Counted from the first letter of the stretch, positions 19,574-29,148 are shown. The stretch: 64,000 bases of DNA from a bacterium (GCA_905221145.1 CAJNCA010000004.1:78774-142773); one strand, 5' to 3'. Numbers and translations are program-made. Notes: a model not told the origin generated them from the letters alone.

Positions 19574-20931
19574 GGTCTTAGTTCTCCAATTCTAGTCATA
19601 GATTTAGCCTTGTTAATGGTTTCTTGGTATTCGTTTTGGGCAATAGAGTCATAGACAATCCCTGCCCCAGCCTGCACATAGGCTGTTTGATTTTTGAGAA
19701 TCATCGTTCGGATGGCAATGGCGAAATCCATATCACCCGTCGCAGACAAGTAGCCGATTGCTCCTGCGTATACGCCACGTTTTTCCGTTTCTAGTTCATA
19801 GATGCGTCTCATGGCCCGAATCTTAGGTGCTCCAGAAACGGTTCCAGCTGGAAGTGTAGCTTTCAAGGCATCCATAGCAGTGAGTTCTGGAAGTAAACGC
19901 CCCTTGACCACGCTGGTCAAATGCATGACATAACGGAAAAGCTCCACTTCCATATACTTAGTGACTTGGACACTGGCCGTTTCAGAGATGCGGCCAATAT
20001 CATTTCGTCCCAAGTCTACTAACATCCGATGCTCTGCTGTTTCCTTCTCATCCGAAAGTAGGTCTGTCGCCAAATCCTTGTCTTCTTCATCCGTAGCCCC
20101 TCTTGGTCGCGTTCCCGCAATCGGATTGGTTGTCACGATACCATTTTTGACAGAAACCAAACTTTCAGGACTGGCACCGATGATTTGATAATCCCCAAAA
20201 TCATAGAAATAGAGGTAATTAGATGGATTGGTCACGCGGAGATTTCTGTAGAAGTCAAATGGATTTCCTGTAACTTCTGCTGAGAAGCGCTGACTGAGTA
20301 CACACTGGAACATATCTCCGTTACGAATCAAGTCGCGAGCTGTTTCCACCATTTCCTCAAACTTCTGAGGAGCGATATGCGGTTTGAAGTCAAGTGGTGA
20401 TAAATCCAAATCTTCAAATTCATTTGGAGCAGGGATTCGTAATTCCTCAAGCACTTGATTCAAGGCTTTTTCCAAGTCTTCTTGACTACGATCACTATAG
20501 AGAGCATCCTCGATGACATGGATTTTTTCCTTTTTATGGTCAAAGACCATGTAGCTCTCATAGACAAAGAAATGCATGTCTGGCGTCCCAATGGTATCTT
20601 CAGGAATTTGGCCAATTTCTTCATAAAGAGAAATCATATCATAACCGACAAAGCCAATAGCTCCCCCACCAAAAGGTAGGTCTGAATGATGCTGGCTCTT
20701 ATGAGTCACTTGATAAAGGAAATCCAAAGGATCCCGATCAATCACTTGACCATTTTGATAAAGGACTCCATTTTCAAACTTAATCTCAAAAACAGGATTA
20801 TAGGCTAGGATAGAAAAACGAGCTGTTTCCTTGTCTCTCGGAATACTCTCTAAGATAACCTTGTGTTGCCCCTTTAGGCGCATATAAGCCAAGATTGGTG
20901 ATAAGACATCTCCATGAATGATTCTTTCCAT
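19570..20931 (-). CDS. trpE: Anthranilate synthase component I
   Basis: A 453-residue chorismate-utilising enzyme. Visible: the N-terminal LLES-equivalent LESIP, the C-terminal NPIAGTRPRG, HRMLVDLGRNDIGR, and LPAGTVSGAPKIRAM motifs. The start MERIIHGDV was chosen because upstream sequence is the T-box leader. The LESIP stretch matches the tryptophan-feedback site of the family. It is the first gene of the trpEGDCFBA run. Confidence 0.95.
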   Translation of the reverse strand: MERIIHGDVLSPILAYMRLKGQHKVILESIPRDKETARFSILAYNPVFEIKFENGVLYQNGQVIDRDPLDFLYQVTHKSQHHSDLPFGGGAIGFVGYDMISLYEEIGQIPEDTIGTPDMHFFVYESYMVFDHKKEKIHVIEDALYSDRSQEDLEKALNQVLEELRIPAPNEFEDLDLSPLDFKPHIAPQKFEEMVETARDLIRNGDMFQCVLSQRFSAEVTGNPFDFYRNLRVTNPSNYLYFYDFGDYQIIGASPESLVSVKNGIVTTNPIAGTRPRGATDEEDKDLATDLLSDEKETAEHRMLVDLGRNDIGRISETASVQVTKYMEVELFRYVMHLTSVVKGRLLPELTAMDALKATLPAGTVSGAPKIRAMRRIYELETEKRGVYAGAIGYLSATGDMDFAIAIRTMILKNQTAYVQAGAGIVYDSIAQNEYQETINKAKSMTRIGELRP

Positions 20932-20975
20932 TGTAATTTCCCTTTCAGTTCTACTTCTAGTCCGTGGCGACTGTA

Positions 20976-21224
20976 TGAAAAATCCCCACGCAAAATAACT
21001 TGCGTGAGGACGAAATTCGCGGTGCCACCTCAATTATAGGATTTCTCCTATCTCTCATTCCTGTCTCAGATACCTCCTGTAACAGGCTGTGCGATAAAGG
21101 GCACTCCCTTGAGAATTATGTTTTCTTCTCTCGTTTCAGATGGACCCAACCTTACAGTTTTCTCTGCTTGTTTCCAGCAACCACAAGCTCTCTGGGAGAG
21201 AAAGTACTGTAATTTTTCCATCTA
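20976..21224 (-). promoter_or_regulatory. Trp-specific T-box riboswitch ahead of trpE
   Basis: On the minus strand the conserved T-box GGTGGCACCGCG lies at 21018-21029, followed by a terminator hairpin (CCTCACGCAA/TTGCGTGGGG, T-run near 20978-20982). Stem I closes with GATGG (21218-21222) and its complement. The specifier loop carries TGG (21146-21148), the tryptophan codon. The T-box bulge reads TGGC, complementary to an NCCA end with G as discriminator, as in tRNA-Trp. Uncharged tRNA-Trp would therefore allow read-through into trpE. Stem I begins within three bases of the trpB2 stop codon, so I see no independent strong promoter. Confidence 0.93.
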
Positions 21225-22403
21225 TTATTTTTTAGCTTCTAGGTAGTCTGCAATCGCAGCTACGTCCTTGTCTCCACGACCAGAGACATTGATGATGATA
21301 ATGTCATCTTTACTTAGTTTCGGTGCACGTTTAACCGCTTCTGCGATAGCGTGCGAACTTTCAATCGCTGGGATAATCCCTTCTGTCTTGCTGAGAAGGA
21401 GCAAGGCTTGAACAGCTTCTTCGTCTGTCGCTGCCACATACTCCACGCGACCTGAATCTTTGAAGTAGGCGTGTTCTGGGCCAACCCCTGGATAGTCCAG
21501 TCCAGCTGAGATAGAGTAAACTGGAGCCAACTCTCCGTCTTCCTTAAAGACTGCATAGGTCTTCATGCCGTCGACAATTCCGATACTACCTTTTGTCATA
21601 GTAGCTGCGTGCTTGTCTGTATCAAGTCCATGACCAGCAGCTTCTACTCCAACCAATTTGACTTCTTCATCAGCCACATACTGTGAAAAAGCACCAATGG
21701 CATTGGAACCACCACCTACACAGGCAATAACGTAGTCTGGTAAACGACCTTCTTTTTCTAAAATTTGACGACGAGATTCTTCACTGATGACTTTTTGGAA
21801 TTCATGAACAATTGTAGGATAAGGATGAGGACCCACAGCAGATCCCAAAACATAGAAGGCTTCAAGGTCATTCATCCATGCTCCAAAGGCTGCATCTACC
21901 GCATCCTTGAGAGTTCGTGTCCCAGTTTCAACTGCATGAACAGTTGCTCCCATCATCTCCATGCGGAAGACATTGAGACGTTGACGCTCCACATCCTCTG
22001 CCCCCATGTAGACATCACAGGCCATACCAAACTTGGCTGCAGCTGCTGCTGTCGCAACACCATGTTGACCAGCTCCTGTTTCTGCGATCACTCGTTTTTT
22101 GCCCATACGTTTAGCAAGAAGAATTTGTCCTAAAACGTTATTAAGCTTGTGAGAACCCAGATGGTTAAGATCTTCGCGCTTGAGATAAATCTTAGCCCCA
22201 CCTAAGTGATCTGTCAAACTTTCTGCAAAATAAAGCGGTGTTTCACGACCTGAATAGTCTTTTAAGTAATGACGAAATTCTGCCAAAAACTCTGGATCAT
22301 CCTTGTATTTGTCAAAAGTCACTTCCAACTCATCCAACAAAGCCTGAATCGGCTCCGGTACAAAACTACCACCAAATTGTCCAAAATAACCTTTAGTTGT
22401 CAT
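21225..22403 (-). CDS. Second tryptophan synthase beta chain
   Basis: A 392-residue PLP enzyme clearly homologous to the operon TrpB but diverged through its whole length. The PLP lysine is K86 in [26 protein letters not shown] and the C-terminal NVSGRGDKD are intact, so it should be active. It is preceded by its own promoter and Trp T-box and followed, without a terminator, by the trpE T-box. It may work with TrpA, or act alone to turn imported indole plus serine into tryptophan; the latter is inference. It is a canonical-type TrpB by motifs, not an obvious archaeal-type TrpB2. Confidence 0.92.
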   Translation of the reverse strand: MTTKGYFGQFGGSFVPEPIQALLDELEVTFDKYKDDPEFLAEFRHYLKDYSGRETPLYFAESLTDHLGGAKIYLKREDLNHLGSHKLNNVLGQILLAKRMGKKRVIAETGAGQHGVATAAAAAKFGMACDVYMGAEDVERQRLNVFRMEMMGATVHAVETGTRTLKDAVDAAFGAWMNDLEAFYVLGSAVGPHPYPTIVHEFQKVISEESRRQILEKEGRLPDYVIACVGGGSNAIGAFSQYVADEEVKLVGVEAAGHGLDTDKHAATMTKGSIGIVDGMKTYAVFKEDGELAPVYSISAGLDYPGVGPEHAYFKDSGRVEYVAATDEEAVQALLLLSKTEGIIPAIESSHAIAEAVKRAPKLSKDDIIIINVSGRGDKDVAAIADYLEAKK

Positions 22404-22436
22404 AAAATTTTTCCTCTTTCAGTATTGATTCCAAGA

Positions 22437-22697
22437 TATGAAAAAGCCCACACACAGATTGGATTCTGTGTGAGGGCGTTGGTAACGCGGTGCCACCTCA
22501 ATTATAAAGGGACTATCCCCCTTTACATCTCTACCTTGTCTAACAACAAGTTGCACTGTAAGGTGTGCGCACCGAATTTTCATTGTTTCAAATTCATTTT
22601 AAAATCAGCCCACTTTCACTACTCCCAACCACCTGTTCACAATCACCACAGGCTCCCTGAAAATCAAAAATAGTTACTTTTCTGATTTGTTGAACTT
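22437..22697 (-). promoter_or_regulatory. Trp-specific T-box riboswitch ahead of the second trpB
   Basis: Minus-strand T-box GGTGGCACCGCG at 22486-22497, followed by terminator GCCCTCACACAGA / TCTGTGTGTGGGC with a T-run (22440-22477). Stem I closes with AATCAG/CTGATT and the specifier loop carries TGG (22610-22612). The bulge TGGC again fits tRNA-Trp. Confidence 0.92.
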
Positions 22698-22726
22698 ATT
22701 TTAATACTTTGTTTTTTCTTTGTCAA
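22698..22726 (-). promoter_or_regulatory. Strong promoter of the second trpB
   Basis: Consensus TTGACA (22721-22726) and TAAAAT (22698-22703) with a 17-bp spacer on the minus strand, immediately after the stop codon of the upstream aminotransferase gene. Confidence 0.85.
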
Positions 22727-22733
22727 GACTTTT

Positions 22734-23963
22734 TTACGATTTTTTTGATAAAGTTAGCACTTTTTCAGAAACTGTTTTGAAAGTCTCAATGATATAGTCC
22801 ACTTCTTCATCGCTTAATTTAGTGTGAAGAGGGAGGGTAATTTCATTTTCAAAGAAGGCATAGGCCTTAGGATAATTCGCCATATCAAAGCCAAGATTCT
22901 TATAGGCTGTTAAGAGTGGAAGCGGTTTGTAGTGTACGTTACTTGCGATTCCTGCTTTGGCTAATTCTTGAATGATGAGGTTGCGTTCTTCTAGGCTTGC
23001 TCCTTCTACATGGGTGATGTAGAGGTGGCGTGAAGATTCGACACTATCAGTCTTGTGTGCCAATGGACGAATGCAAGAACCTGCAAAACCTCGATCATAG
23101 CGGTCCACAATGTCCTTACGACGTTGTAGTAAACCAGGATAACGGTCCAATTGTACCAAACCAAGTGAAGCCATGATATCAGTCATATTGCACTTGTAGG
23201 CTGGTGTGACGATATCGTACTCCCATGAACCCAATTGCATCTTAGCAAGGGCATCCTTAGTTTGACCGTGAAGGGAAAGGATTTGAAATTCCTTGTACAT
23301 CTCTTCGTCGTCAATCGCTGGATTGGCCTTCCAAGTCGCACTTCCTCCCTCAGCAGTTGTAAAATTCTTAACGGCATGGAATGAGAAGGAAGTAAAGTCA
23401 GCAATAGAACCAGCAGGTTGCCCTTTATAAGTAGATCCCAAAGCGTGGGCACTATCAGAGACAATCACGATACGGTTAAAGGCCTTTTGCCACTTACTAG
23501 TAGCTGTAAAGAGGTCACGTTTCTTCTCCACAACTTGGAACAAACGGTCATAGTCGCACACAATCCCCGCAAGCTCAACAGGAATAATCACCTTAGTCTT
23601 TTCAGTGATAGCTTGCTCCAGCAAGTCATAGTCCATTTCAAAAGTATCTGCTTGGATATCCACCATGACAGGTGTTGCTCCCACGTGAGTGATAACACTA
23701 CATGAAGCTGTGTAAGTCATGGCTGGAACGATGACTTCATCTCCAGGTCCCACTTCCAAAACGCGTAAAATCAACTCAAGAGCGGCAGTCGCAGAGTTGA
23801 GGCAGACAGTCTTAGGTGTCTGTGTATATTGAGATAAGCGACGCTCCAGTTCTTTGGTCTTAGGACCTGTCGTGATCCAACCAGAACGAAGGGTATCCGC
23901 TACTTCAGCAATTTCTGCTTCTGTAATATCGGGTGGTGAAAATGGAATATTGTAATTTGGCAT
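22734..23963 (-). CDS. DegT/DnrJ/EryC1/StrS family aminotransferase
   Basis: A 409-residue PLP-dependent sugar aminotransferase. It has the SFHAVKNFTTAEGG segment with the PLP lysine, preceded by DSAHALGSTYKG. Such enzymes add an amino group to nucleotide-linked keto sugars for surface polysaccharides. The start MPNYNIPFS is set by AAAGGAG eight bases upstream. It lies 42 bp from the sugar-transferase gene, so the two probably work on the same glycan; the sugar is not known. Confidence 0.88.
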   Translation of the reverse strand: MPNYNIPFSPPDITEAEIAEVADTLRSGWITTGPKTKELERRLSQYTQTPKTVCLNSATAALELILRVLEVGPGDEVIVPAMTYTASCSVITHVGATPVMVDIQADTFEMDYDLLEQAITEKTKVIIPVELAGIVCDYDRLFQVVEKKRDLFTATSKWQKAFNRIVIVSDSAHALGSTYKGQPAGSIADFTSFSFHAVKNFTTAEGGSATWKANPAIDDEEMYKEFQILSLHGQTKDALAKMQLGSWEYDIVTPAYKCNMTDIMASLGLVQLDRYPGLLQRRKDIVDRYDRGFAGSCIRPLAHKTDSVESSRHLYITHVEGASLEERNLIIQELAKAGIASNVHYKPLPLLTAYKNLGFDMANYPKAYAFFENEITLPLHTKLSDEEVDYIIETFKTVSEKVLTLSKKS

Positions 23964-24005
23964 TGATTTGCTCCTTTTATCTGTACTCATTTTCTCATGA
24001 CTACT

Positions 24006-24698
24006 TTATTTTAGCACTTCAAACACGGTTTGAAACATGATTTTGATGTCTCCAAGGAAACTAAACTCTCGGAGATAGGCGAGATTATAGCGCATCTTTT
24101 CAGGAAGAACATGCTCTACATAGGCTTGGTCAACCGACAGACCTTTCTCCGTCATTTGACTGATGATGGTGTCCTCATCCTTGTAGTTGATGCTGGCTGG
24201 AGAGGTAATTCCTGCTGGCAAAAGTAAGGTCGCCATCATTTCAGGGCTATACTGCTCTGTGTAACGTGGCACTTCAGGTCTTGTCCCAACAAAGGACATC
24301 TCACCTTTAAGGACATTGACCAACTGAGGCAGTTCGTCCAAACGGACACGGCGGATGAAATTCCCAACCTTGGTAATGCGACTATCATTAGCAGAAGTCA
24401 CCAGACTTCCTTTTTTATCCGCATCCGTAACCATAGTACGGAACTTCCAAATCTTGAAAGTACGGTTGTACTGGGTCACGCGCTCTTGCTTGTAAATGAC
24501 GGGTCCCTTGCTATCCAACTTGATCCAAATGCTCAAGATAAGAAAGACTGGGGAAGTCAAAATCAGTAAGACCAAGGCCAGAACCCAGTCCAAACAACGC
24601 TTGAAAATCAGCGACCCCTTCCTTTTAGAGACAAGCTGGTAGTAAGACTCAACCTCGCTTGATTTCATTTCCACGGGCAAGTCTTCCCATTTCAGCAT
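24006..24698 (-). CDS. Sugar transferase (bacterial polyprenyl-phosphate type)
   Basis: A 230-residue protein with one N-terminal membrane helix (LDWVLALVLLILTSPVFLIL) and the catalytic domain hallmarks KQERVTQYNRTFKIWKFRTM, RRVRLDELPQL and VGTRPEVP. These enzymes move a sugar phosphate onto undecaprenyl phosphate to start a glycan repeat. It is first in a two-gene unit with the DegT-type aminotransferase. Only these two glycan genes are here, so they are likely to modify a glycan built elsewhere. Confidence 0.9.
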   Translation of the reverse strand: MLKWEDLPVEMKSSEVESYYQLVSKRKGSLIFKRCLDWVLALVLLILTSPVFLILSIWIKLDSKGPVIYKQERVTQYNRTFKIWKFRTMVTDADKKGSLVTSANDSRITKVGNFIRRVRLDELPQLVNVLKGEMSFVGTRPEVPRYTEQYSPEMMATLLLPAGITSPASINYKDEDTIISQMTEKGLSVDQAYVEHVLPEKMRYNLAYLREFSFLGDIKIMFQTVFEVLK

Positions 24699-24805
24699 CC
24701 TATTTCTCCTTTGTTTTTATTATACTATTTGTCAACATTTTTCATTATACCACAAAATGGAAAAGGCGGTGAAAGAAATCTGTAATTTGAAGGATTTCCT
24801 TCTTT

Positions 24806-24831
24806 TACTCAATGAAAATCAAAGAGTATTA
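24806..24831. repeat. BOX-derived remnant
   Basis: TACTCAATGAAAATCAAAGAG followed directly by TATTA is the outer edge of a BOX element with the middle deleted. It overlaps the stop codon of the adjacent ABC exporter gene. Confidence 0.5.
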
Positions 24832-26571
24832 GGACATGGCCCCTGCCTGCAAGCTATACATCTTGTGATAGGTTCCTCCCAAGGCCAAGAGTTCCTCATG
24901 GGTTCCACTCTCAATAATGCGCCCCTTGTCCAAAACATAGATACAGTTGGCGTCTTGGATGGTAGAAAGGCGGTGGGCGATGGCAATAGTTGTCCGCCCC
25001 TGTCTCATCTTCGCCAGAGAAGCTTGAACCATACTTTCTGTTTCAGAGTCAATATTGGCGGTTGCTTCATCCAAAATCAGGATTTTAGGCTGACTGGCTA
25101 CTGTTCTAGCAAAGGCTAGAAGCTGACGCTGACCAGTTGAAAAACTCGAACCCCGTTCAGAAACAGGTGCATCATATCCAAGTGGAAGTTCTTGAATAAA
25201 GGAATCTGCATCGACAAAGGCAGCCGCAGCCTGGACCTCTTCATCACTCAGATCTTGGTACATGGCGATATTGGACTTGATAGTCCCATGATAGAGGAAG
25301 GGATCCTGCAAGACCAGACCGATATTTTTTCTCAACTCTTCCTGACTGTAGTCTCTAATATCCACACCATCCAAGAGAACTCGGCCTGACTGGAATTCAT
25401 AAAAGCGCATGAGGACATTGATAATGGAAGATTTCCCTGAACCTGTATGCCCTACAAAGGCAATGGTTTCACCCTTGTTAACAGAGAAAGAAATATCATC
25501 CAGAATCTGATGTTTACCGTCATATGAGAAGCACACATGTTCAAAACGGATATTGCCTTCTTGGACTTTGGCTTGCCCATCTTTTTGAAGAGGCTCATAG
25601 GTTTTCTCGTCAATCAAGGCAAATACGCGCCCTGCAGACACCATGGACGTTTGAAGGGTTGAAAAGTTTTGCGTCACCTCAATCAGAGGGTCAAAGAGAC
25701 GATTGATGTACTGGATAAAGGCATACATGGTTCCGGCCGTTATCCCGATAGAAAGACCACGGTAGCCAAAATAGGCCATCAAAACAGCGTATCCTAGGAG
25801 TTTCAGCAAACTCATAGCAGGCCGCAAAAATAGGGCATCCAAGGCTACAGAACGGTTGGCGTAGACCAAGTGTTCTTGGTTGATCTCATCAAATTCTGCC
25901 TGCAGGCGCTTCTCTTGGTTAAAGGCCTGGATAATCCTGATTCCCTCGATGTTTTCAGCCAGTTTGCTATTGATATCTGATAAGAGACTTCTGGTTTTCT
26001 CGATGATTTTCACTGACTTTTTCCGATAGAGATTGACCAAAAGAAAAATCAAGGGTAGAAAGAGCAGGACTAAAGCTGTCAAACGAAAATCCAGCACCAA
26101 CATGGTATAAAGAGTTGTCAGAAAAATGAAAACTGCTGAGATAAAGCTAGATAAAATCCCAGAAAACATATCACTGATGGTCTCGGTGTCATTTGTCAAA
26201 CGAGAGACGATGGAGCCTGCTGGCGTCTTATCAAAGTAAGACATACCCAGCTTCTCCATATTAGCAAAGGAATCGCGACGAATATCTCTAACAATACTAT
26301 AGGACACACGCGCAAAGAGAAGATTGCCAACATACTGAACTAGAGTTTGTAGGATATAGAGACCATAGTAGGCCAGCAAAACGGTAACAGCAAGATGATT
26401 TAGGTTGCTGAGGTACTGGTCGATAAAGTGGGAGGCTACAAGGGGAATGACACTTTTAATGATCGTCGTCGCTAGGAGAAAACTGAGTGCCAAAAAAGTC
26501 AGAAGGCCGTAAGGCTTGAGATAGGACATCAAGCCCTTCAATACAGCCCATTGTTCTCGTTTATTCTGCAT
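24829..26571 (-). CDS. ABC exporter half-transporter, ATPase/permease (subunit B)
   Basis: A 580-residue fusion of a six-helix exporter domain (about 1-320) and an ATPase domain. Walker A GHTGSGKSS, Walker B ILILDEATANID with the catalytic Glu, and H-loop AHRLS are intact; the signature is the unusual FSTGQ. With the upstream gene it should form a heterodimeric exporter of the LmrCD/PatAB kind, usually linked to multidrug or lipid export. The genes overlap by 11 bp. Substrate unknown. The stop codon sits in a BOX remnant. Confidence 0.88.
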   Translation of the reverse strand: MQNKREQWAVLKGLMSYLKPYGLLTFLALSFLLATTIIKSVIPLVASHFIDQYLSNLNHLAVTVLLAYYGLYILQTLVQYVGNLLFARVSYSIVRDIRRDSFANMEKLGMSYFDKTPAGSIVSRLTNDTETISDMFSGILSSFISAVFIFLTTLYTMLVLDFRLTALVLLFLPLIFLLVNLYRKKSVKIIEKTRSLLSDINSKLAENIEGIRIIQAFNQEKRLQAEFDEINQEHLVYANRSVALDALFLRPAMSLLKLLGYAVLMAYFGYRGLSIGITAGTMYAFIQYINRLFDPLIEVTQNFSTLQTSMVSAGRVFALIDEKTYEPLQKDGQAKVQEGNIRFEHVCFSYDGKHQILDDISFSVNKGETIAFVGHTGSGKSSIINVLMRFYEFQSGRVLLDGVDIRDYSQEELRKNIGLVLQDPFLYHGTIKSNIAMYQDLSDEEVQAAAAFVDADSFIQELPLGYDAPVSERGSSFSTGQRQLLAFARTVASQPKILILDEATANIDSETESMVQASLAKMRQGRTTIAIAHRLSTIQDANCIYVLDKGRIIESGTHEELLALGGTYHKMYSLQAGAMS

Positions 26572-28306
26572 CTTCTTCTCCTTTCATTTCCAGCTGCTGA
26601 GACTGATAGGTTTGGGCATACCAGCCATCCAGGGCTAGCAAGTCTTCGTGCGTGCCTCGTTCGATGATTTGACCATTTTGCAGAACTAAAATCAAATCTG
26701 CATGGACAACCGCACTGAGGCGATGAGCCGTAATAATGGTTGTCTTGTCCTTTCGTGTCTCCTTGAGATTGTCGATAATCGCATACTCTGTCTTGGCATC
26801 TACGGCGGACAAGGAATCATCTAAAATCAAGATATCAGGGTCTAAAATCATAGCCCGACTCATGGCCAGACGTTGCTTTTGCCCACCAGAAAGACTGACT
26901 CCTTTTTCACCAATAACTGTATCAAATCCCTGAGGCATGGCTACAATGTCTTGGTAAACTTGAGCTAGCTTAGTCGCTTCCTCGACCGCTGAAAGGGGCA
27001 AGTTAGGATTACCAAAGCGGATATTGTCTAAAATCGAAGTCGCAAAGAGAAACTGATCCTGAGGAACATAGCCCATAAGACTACGAAGATCTGTCAGACG
27101 ATAGTCGCGAATATCATGACCATTTAGATAAATAGCTCCCTTATCCACATCGTATTCACGCAAGAGAAGCTTGATCAAAGACGTTTTCCCAGAACCTGTC
27201 TGCCCAACCAAGCCCAGTGTTTGCTCTTTTTCCAAGCTGAAGTGAATATCCGTCAGTGTTTCCTCATTTTCAAAGGCAAAGCTGTCAATATCGTACTCCA
27301 AGCGCCCATTTTCAATACCATCCAGAGGACATTCAGGGTCTTGTACAGGTGATTCCTGAGACAAAAGTTCCTCAATCCGCTGGTAAGAAACCTTCCCTCG
27401 CTGGGTAATATTAAAGAGGAAGCCGATGGCCATGAGAGGCCAAACTAGCATATCCAAGTAGCTGATAAAGGTAACTAGATTCCCAACCGTGATTTGCCCT
27501 TTCTGAACCATCAAGGAGCCTACCAGGAGCGTTAAAACATAGGAGGAACCAACAAACAAGAGAACCATGGGGTCAAAGAGACTATCGTATTTCATGGTTT
27601 GCAGGTTCTTTTGGAAGGTCAATTCATTGACTGCCTGAAAGGACTTCAACTCATCCGTCTGATACCCGAAAGATTTGGTCACTTTGATACCCGATACCGA
27701 CTCCTGCACCTTGTTATTGAGTTCAGAGAAAGCAGCCTGCGATTCACCAAAAGCCTTGTGGGTCTTTCTCCCTAGACGACTGGTCGCATAAGCCATAAAA
27801 GGCAAGGGAAGAATGGCAACTAGCGTCATCTGCCAAGAAATGCTAAAGAGCATGGTCAGTAAGGTCACCAGAGCCGTGATAGAGGCATCCACCGCAGACA
27901 TGACTCCTCCACCTGCGAGACGGGTTAAGGCATTGATATCGTTGGTGGCATGCGCCATCAGGTCCCCCGTCCGATAGGTTTGATAAAAGGCTGGAGACAT
28001 TTTTGTGAAATGCTCAAACAAGCGAGAACGCATAATCTGTCCCAGACGGTAGGAAGTCCCGAGGATATACATACGCCACACATAGCGCAGATAGTACATG
28101 CCAAAGGCCGCAAGGAGCAAGTAAAATAGGTCAAGAAGAAGGTCCTGATGGGTTAATTGTCCCGATGTAATGGCATCAATGACCCGCCCCATGACCATAG
28201 GGGGAATGAGATTGAGGACGGAAACCAAGACCAGGGCCACAATCCCGACTAGATAACGGCGTTTTTCTAACTTGAAAAACCACCAAAGTTTTTGAATAAT
28301 GGACAT
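26561..28306 (-). CDS. ABC exporter half-transporter, ATPase/permease (subunit A)
   Basis: A 581-residue exporter half with six predicted helices and an ATPase domain: Walker A GQTGSGKTS, canonical LSGGQ, H-loop AHRLS. Its Walker B reads ILILDDSLSAVD, with Asp where the catalytic Glu normally stands, so its ATP site is degenerate. Together with the FSTGQ signature of its partner this is the pattern of a heterodimer with one active and one degenerate site. The start MSIIQKLWW is set by AAAGGGA four bases upstream. Confidence 0.88.
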   Translation of the reverse strand: MSIIQKLWWFFKLEKRRYLVGIVALVLVSVLNLIPPMVMGRVIDAITSGQLTHQDLLLDLFYLLLAAFGMYYLRYVWRMYILGTSYRLGQIMRSRLFEHFTKMSPAFYQTYRTGDLMAHATNDINALTRLAGGGVMSAVDASITALVTLLTMLFSISWQMTLVAILPLPFMAYATSRLGRKTHKAFGESQAAFSELNNKVQESVSGIKVTKSFGYQTDELKSFQAVNELTFQKNLQTMKYDSLFDPMVLLFVGSSYVLTLLVGSLMVQKGQITVGNLVTFISYLDMLVWPLMAIGFLFNITQRGKVSYQRIEELLSQESPVQDPECPLDGIENGRLEYDIDSFAFENEETLTDIHFSLEKEQTLGLVGQTGSGKTSLIKLLLREYDVDKGAIYLNGHDIRDYRLTDLRSLMGYVPQDQFLFATSILDNIRFGNPNLPLSAVEEATKLAQVYQDIVAMPQGFDTVIGEKGVSLSGGQKQRLAMSRAMILDPDILILDDSLSAVDAKTEYAIIDNLKETRKDKTTIITAHRLSAVVHADLILVLQNGQIIERGTHEDLLALDGWYAQTYQSQQLEMKGEEDAE

Positions 28307-28344
28307 AAAATCCCTTTCTGATTGCAAATGGAAACCTGAGGCCA

Positions 28345-28496
28345 ATACTCAATGAAAATCAAATAGCAAACTAGGAAACCAGCCGCAGGCTGCTCAAAGC
28401 ACTGCTTTGAGGTTGTAGATAGAACTGACGAAGTCAGTAACCTACATACGGCAAGGCGACGTTGACGCAGTTTGAATTTGATTTTTGAAGAGTACA
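28345..28496. repeat. BOX element (A-B-C type)
   Basis: The ends are ATACTCAATGAAAATCAAA and a TTTTTGAAGAGTA-type terminus. Inside are the boxA core ACGGCAAGGCGACGTTGACG (the site recognised by the BOX-PCR primer, one mismatch), a boxB-like ACTGACGAAGTCAGT hairpin, a CAAAGCACTGCTTTG hairpin, and boxC AGCAAACTAGGAA. It lies between the ABC exporter and DUF421 genes, and could form a stem-loop in the leader of the former. The whole gap 28307-28512 is this element. Confidence 0.88.
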
Positions 28497-28512
28497 AGAC
28501 CCCAGGTTTTTC

Positions 28513-29148
28513 TTATTCATAAGTTACGACTGAGACGACACCCTTATCATACTCAGCGATAAAGATATTGGCTACATTATCATGCCCTTGTTTACTGAGG
28601 TTATCAAGCAGCCATTCTTCGCTTCGACCAATCGATTCCAAAACATCTACTTGGATCACACCGTCAGTCACAACTGGATACTTAGGATTTTCATCTCCCA
28701 TTTGGACCACGATGAGTTGGCCATTTTGCTCCTGCACAGCTCGTTTGACTTGTTTCATCTGGAAAATCCCTTGGCTACGAAGTTTGAGGGCTACATCCGA
28801 TGCAGACAAACCAACTGAACGACAGGCTTCTGGGTCAATCTTCCCATTTTTGATAAGGAGAGTTGGCTTGCCATCAATCAAGTGTTTGACAAAACGAACA
28901 TTGTTATTGAGCCACTTGAGGGTCAAGACCAAAATCGTCCACATCATCAAAATCACTGCATACTGGAGAATACTGATAGAACTATTGTAAATTACCCCAC
29001 CGATGATACCACCAAGAACATAGTTCTGAATTTGGTCTGTCGCAGAGTTAGGTGCCAAGTTCCCCTTCCCTGTCACATTGATAACAAAAACAAGCGAGAA
29101 GAGCCCCAGGGCCAATTTGATTAAAATTTCCATATAATTGAGTGTCAT
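28513..29148 (-). CDS. DUF421 (YetF-type) membrane protein
   Basis: A 211-residue protein with three N-terminal hydrophobic helices and a cytoplasmic beta-rich domain (KHLIDGKPTLLIKNGKID, then SVGLSASDVALKLRSQGIF), the DUF421/YetF layout. It overlaps the DUF3290 gene by four bp, and these families recur together. Bacillus YetF/YrbG-type proteins are linked to the spore and cell membrane; function here is unknown. Confidence 0.88.
   Translation of the reverse strand: MTLNYMEILIKLALGLFSLVFVINVTGKGNLAPNSATDQIQNYVLGGIIGGVIYNSSISILQYAVILMMWTILVLTLKWLNNNVRFVKHLIDGKPTLLIKNGKIDPEACRSVGLSASDVALKLRSQGIFQMKQVKRAVQEQNGQLIVVQMGDENPKYPVVTDGVIQVDVLESIGRSEEWLLDNLSKQGHDNVANIFIAEYDKGVVSVVTYE

Noticed and set aside
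24757..25119. Open frame of 120 codons on the plus strand within the ABC exporter
   Set aside because: It lies opposite the ATPase domain of a clear gene, has no ribosome site and no family features.
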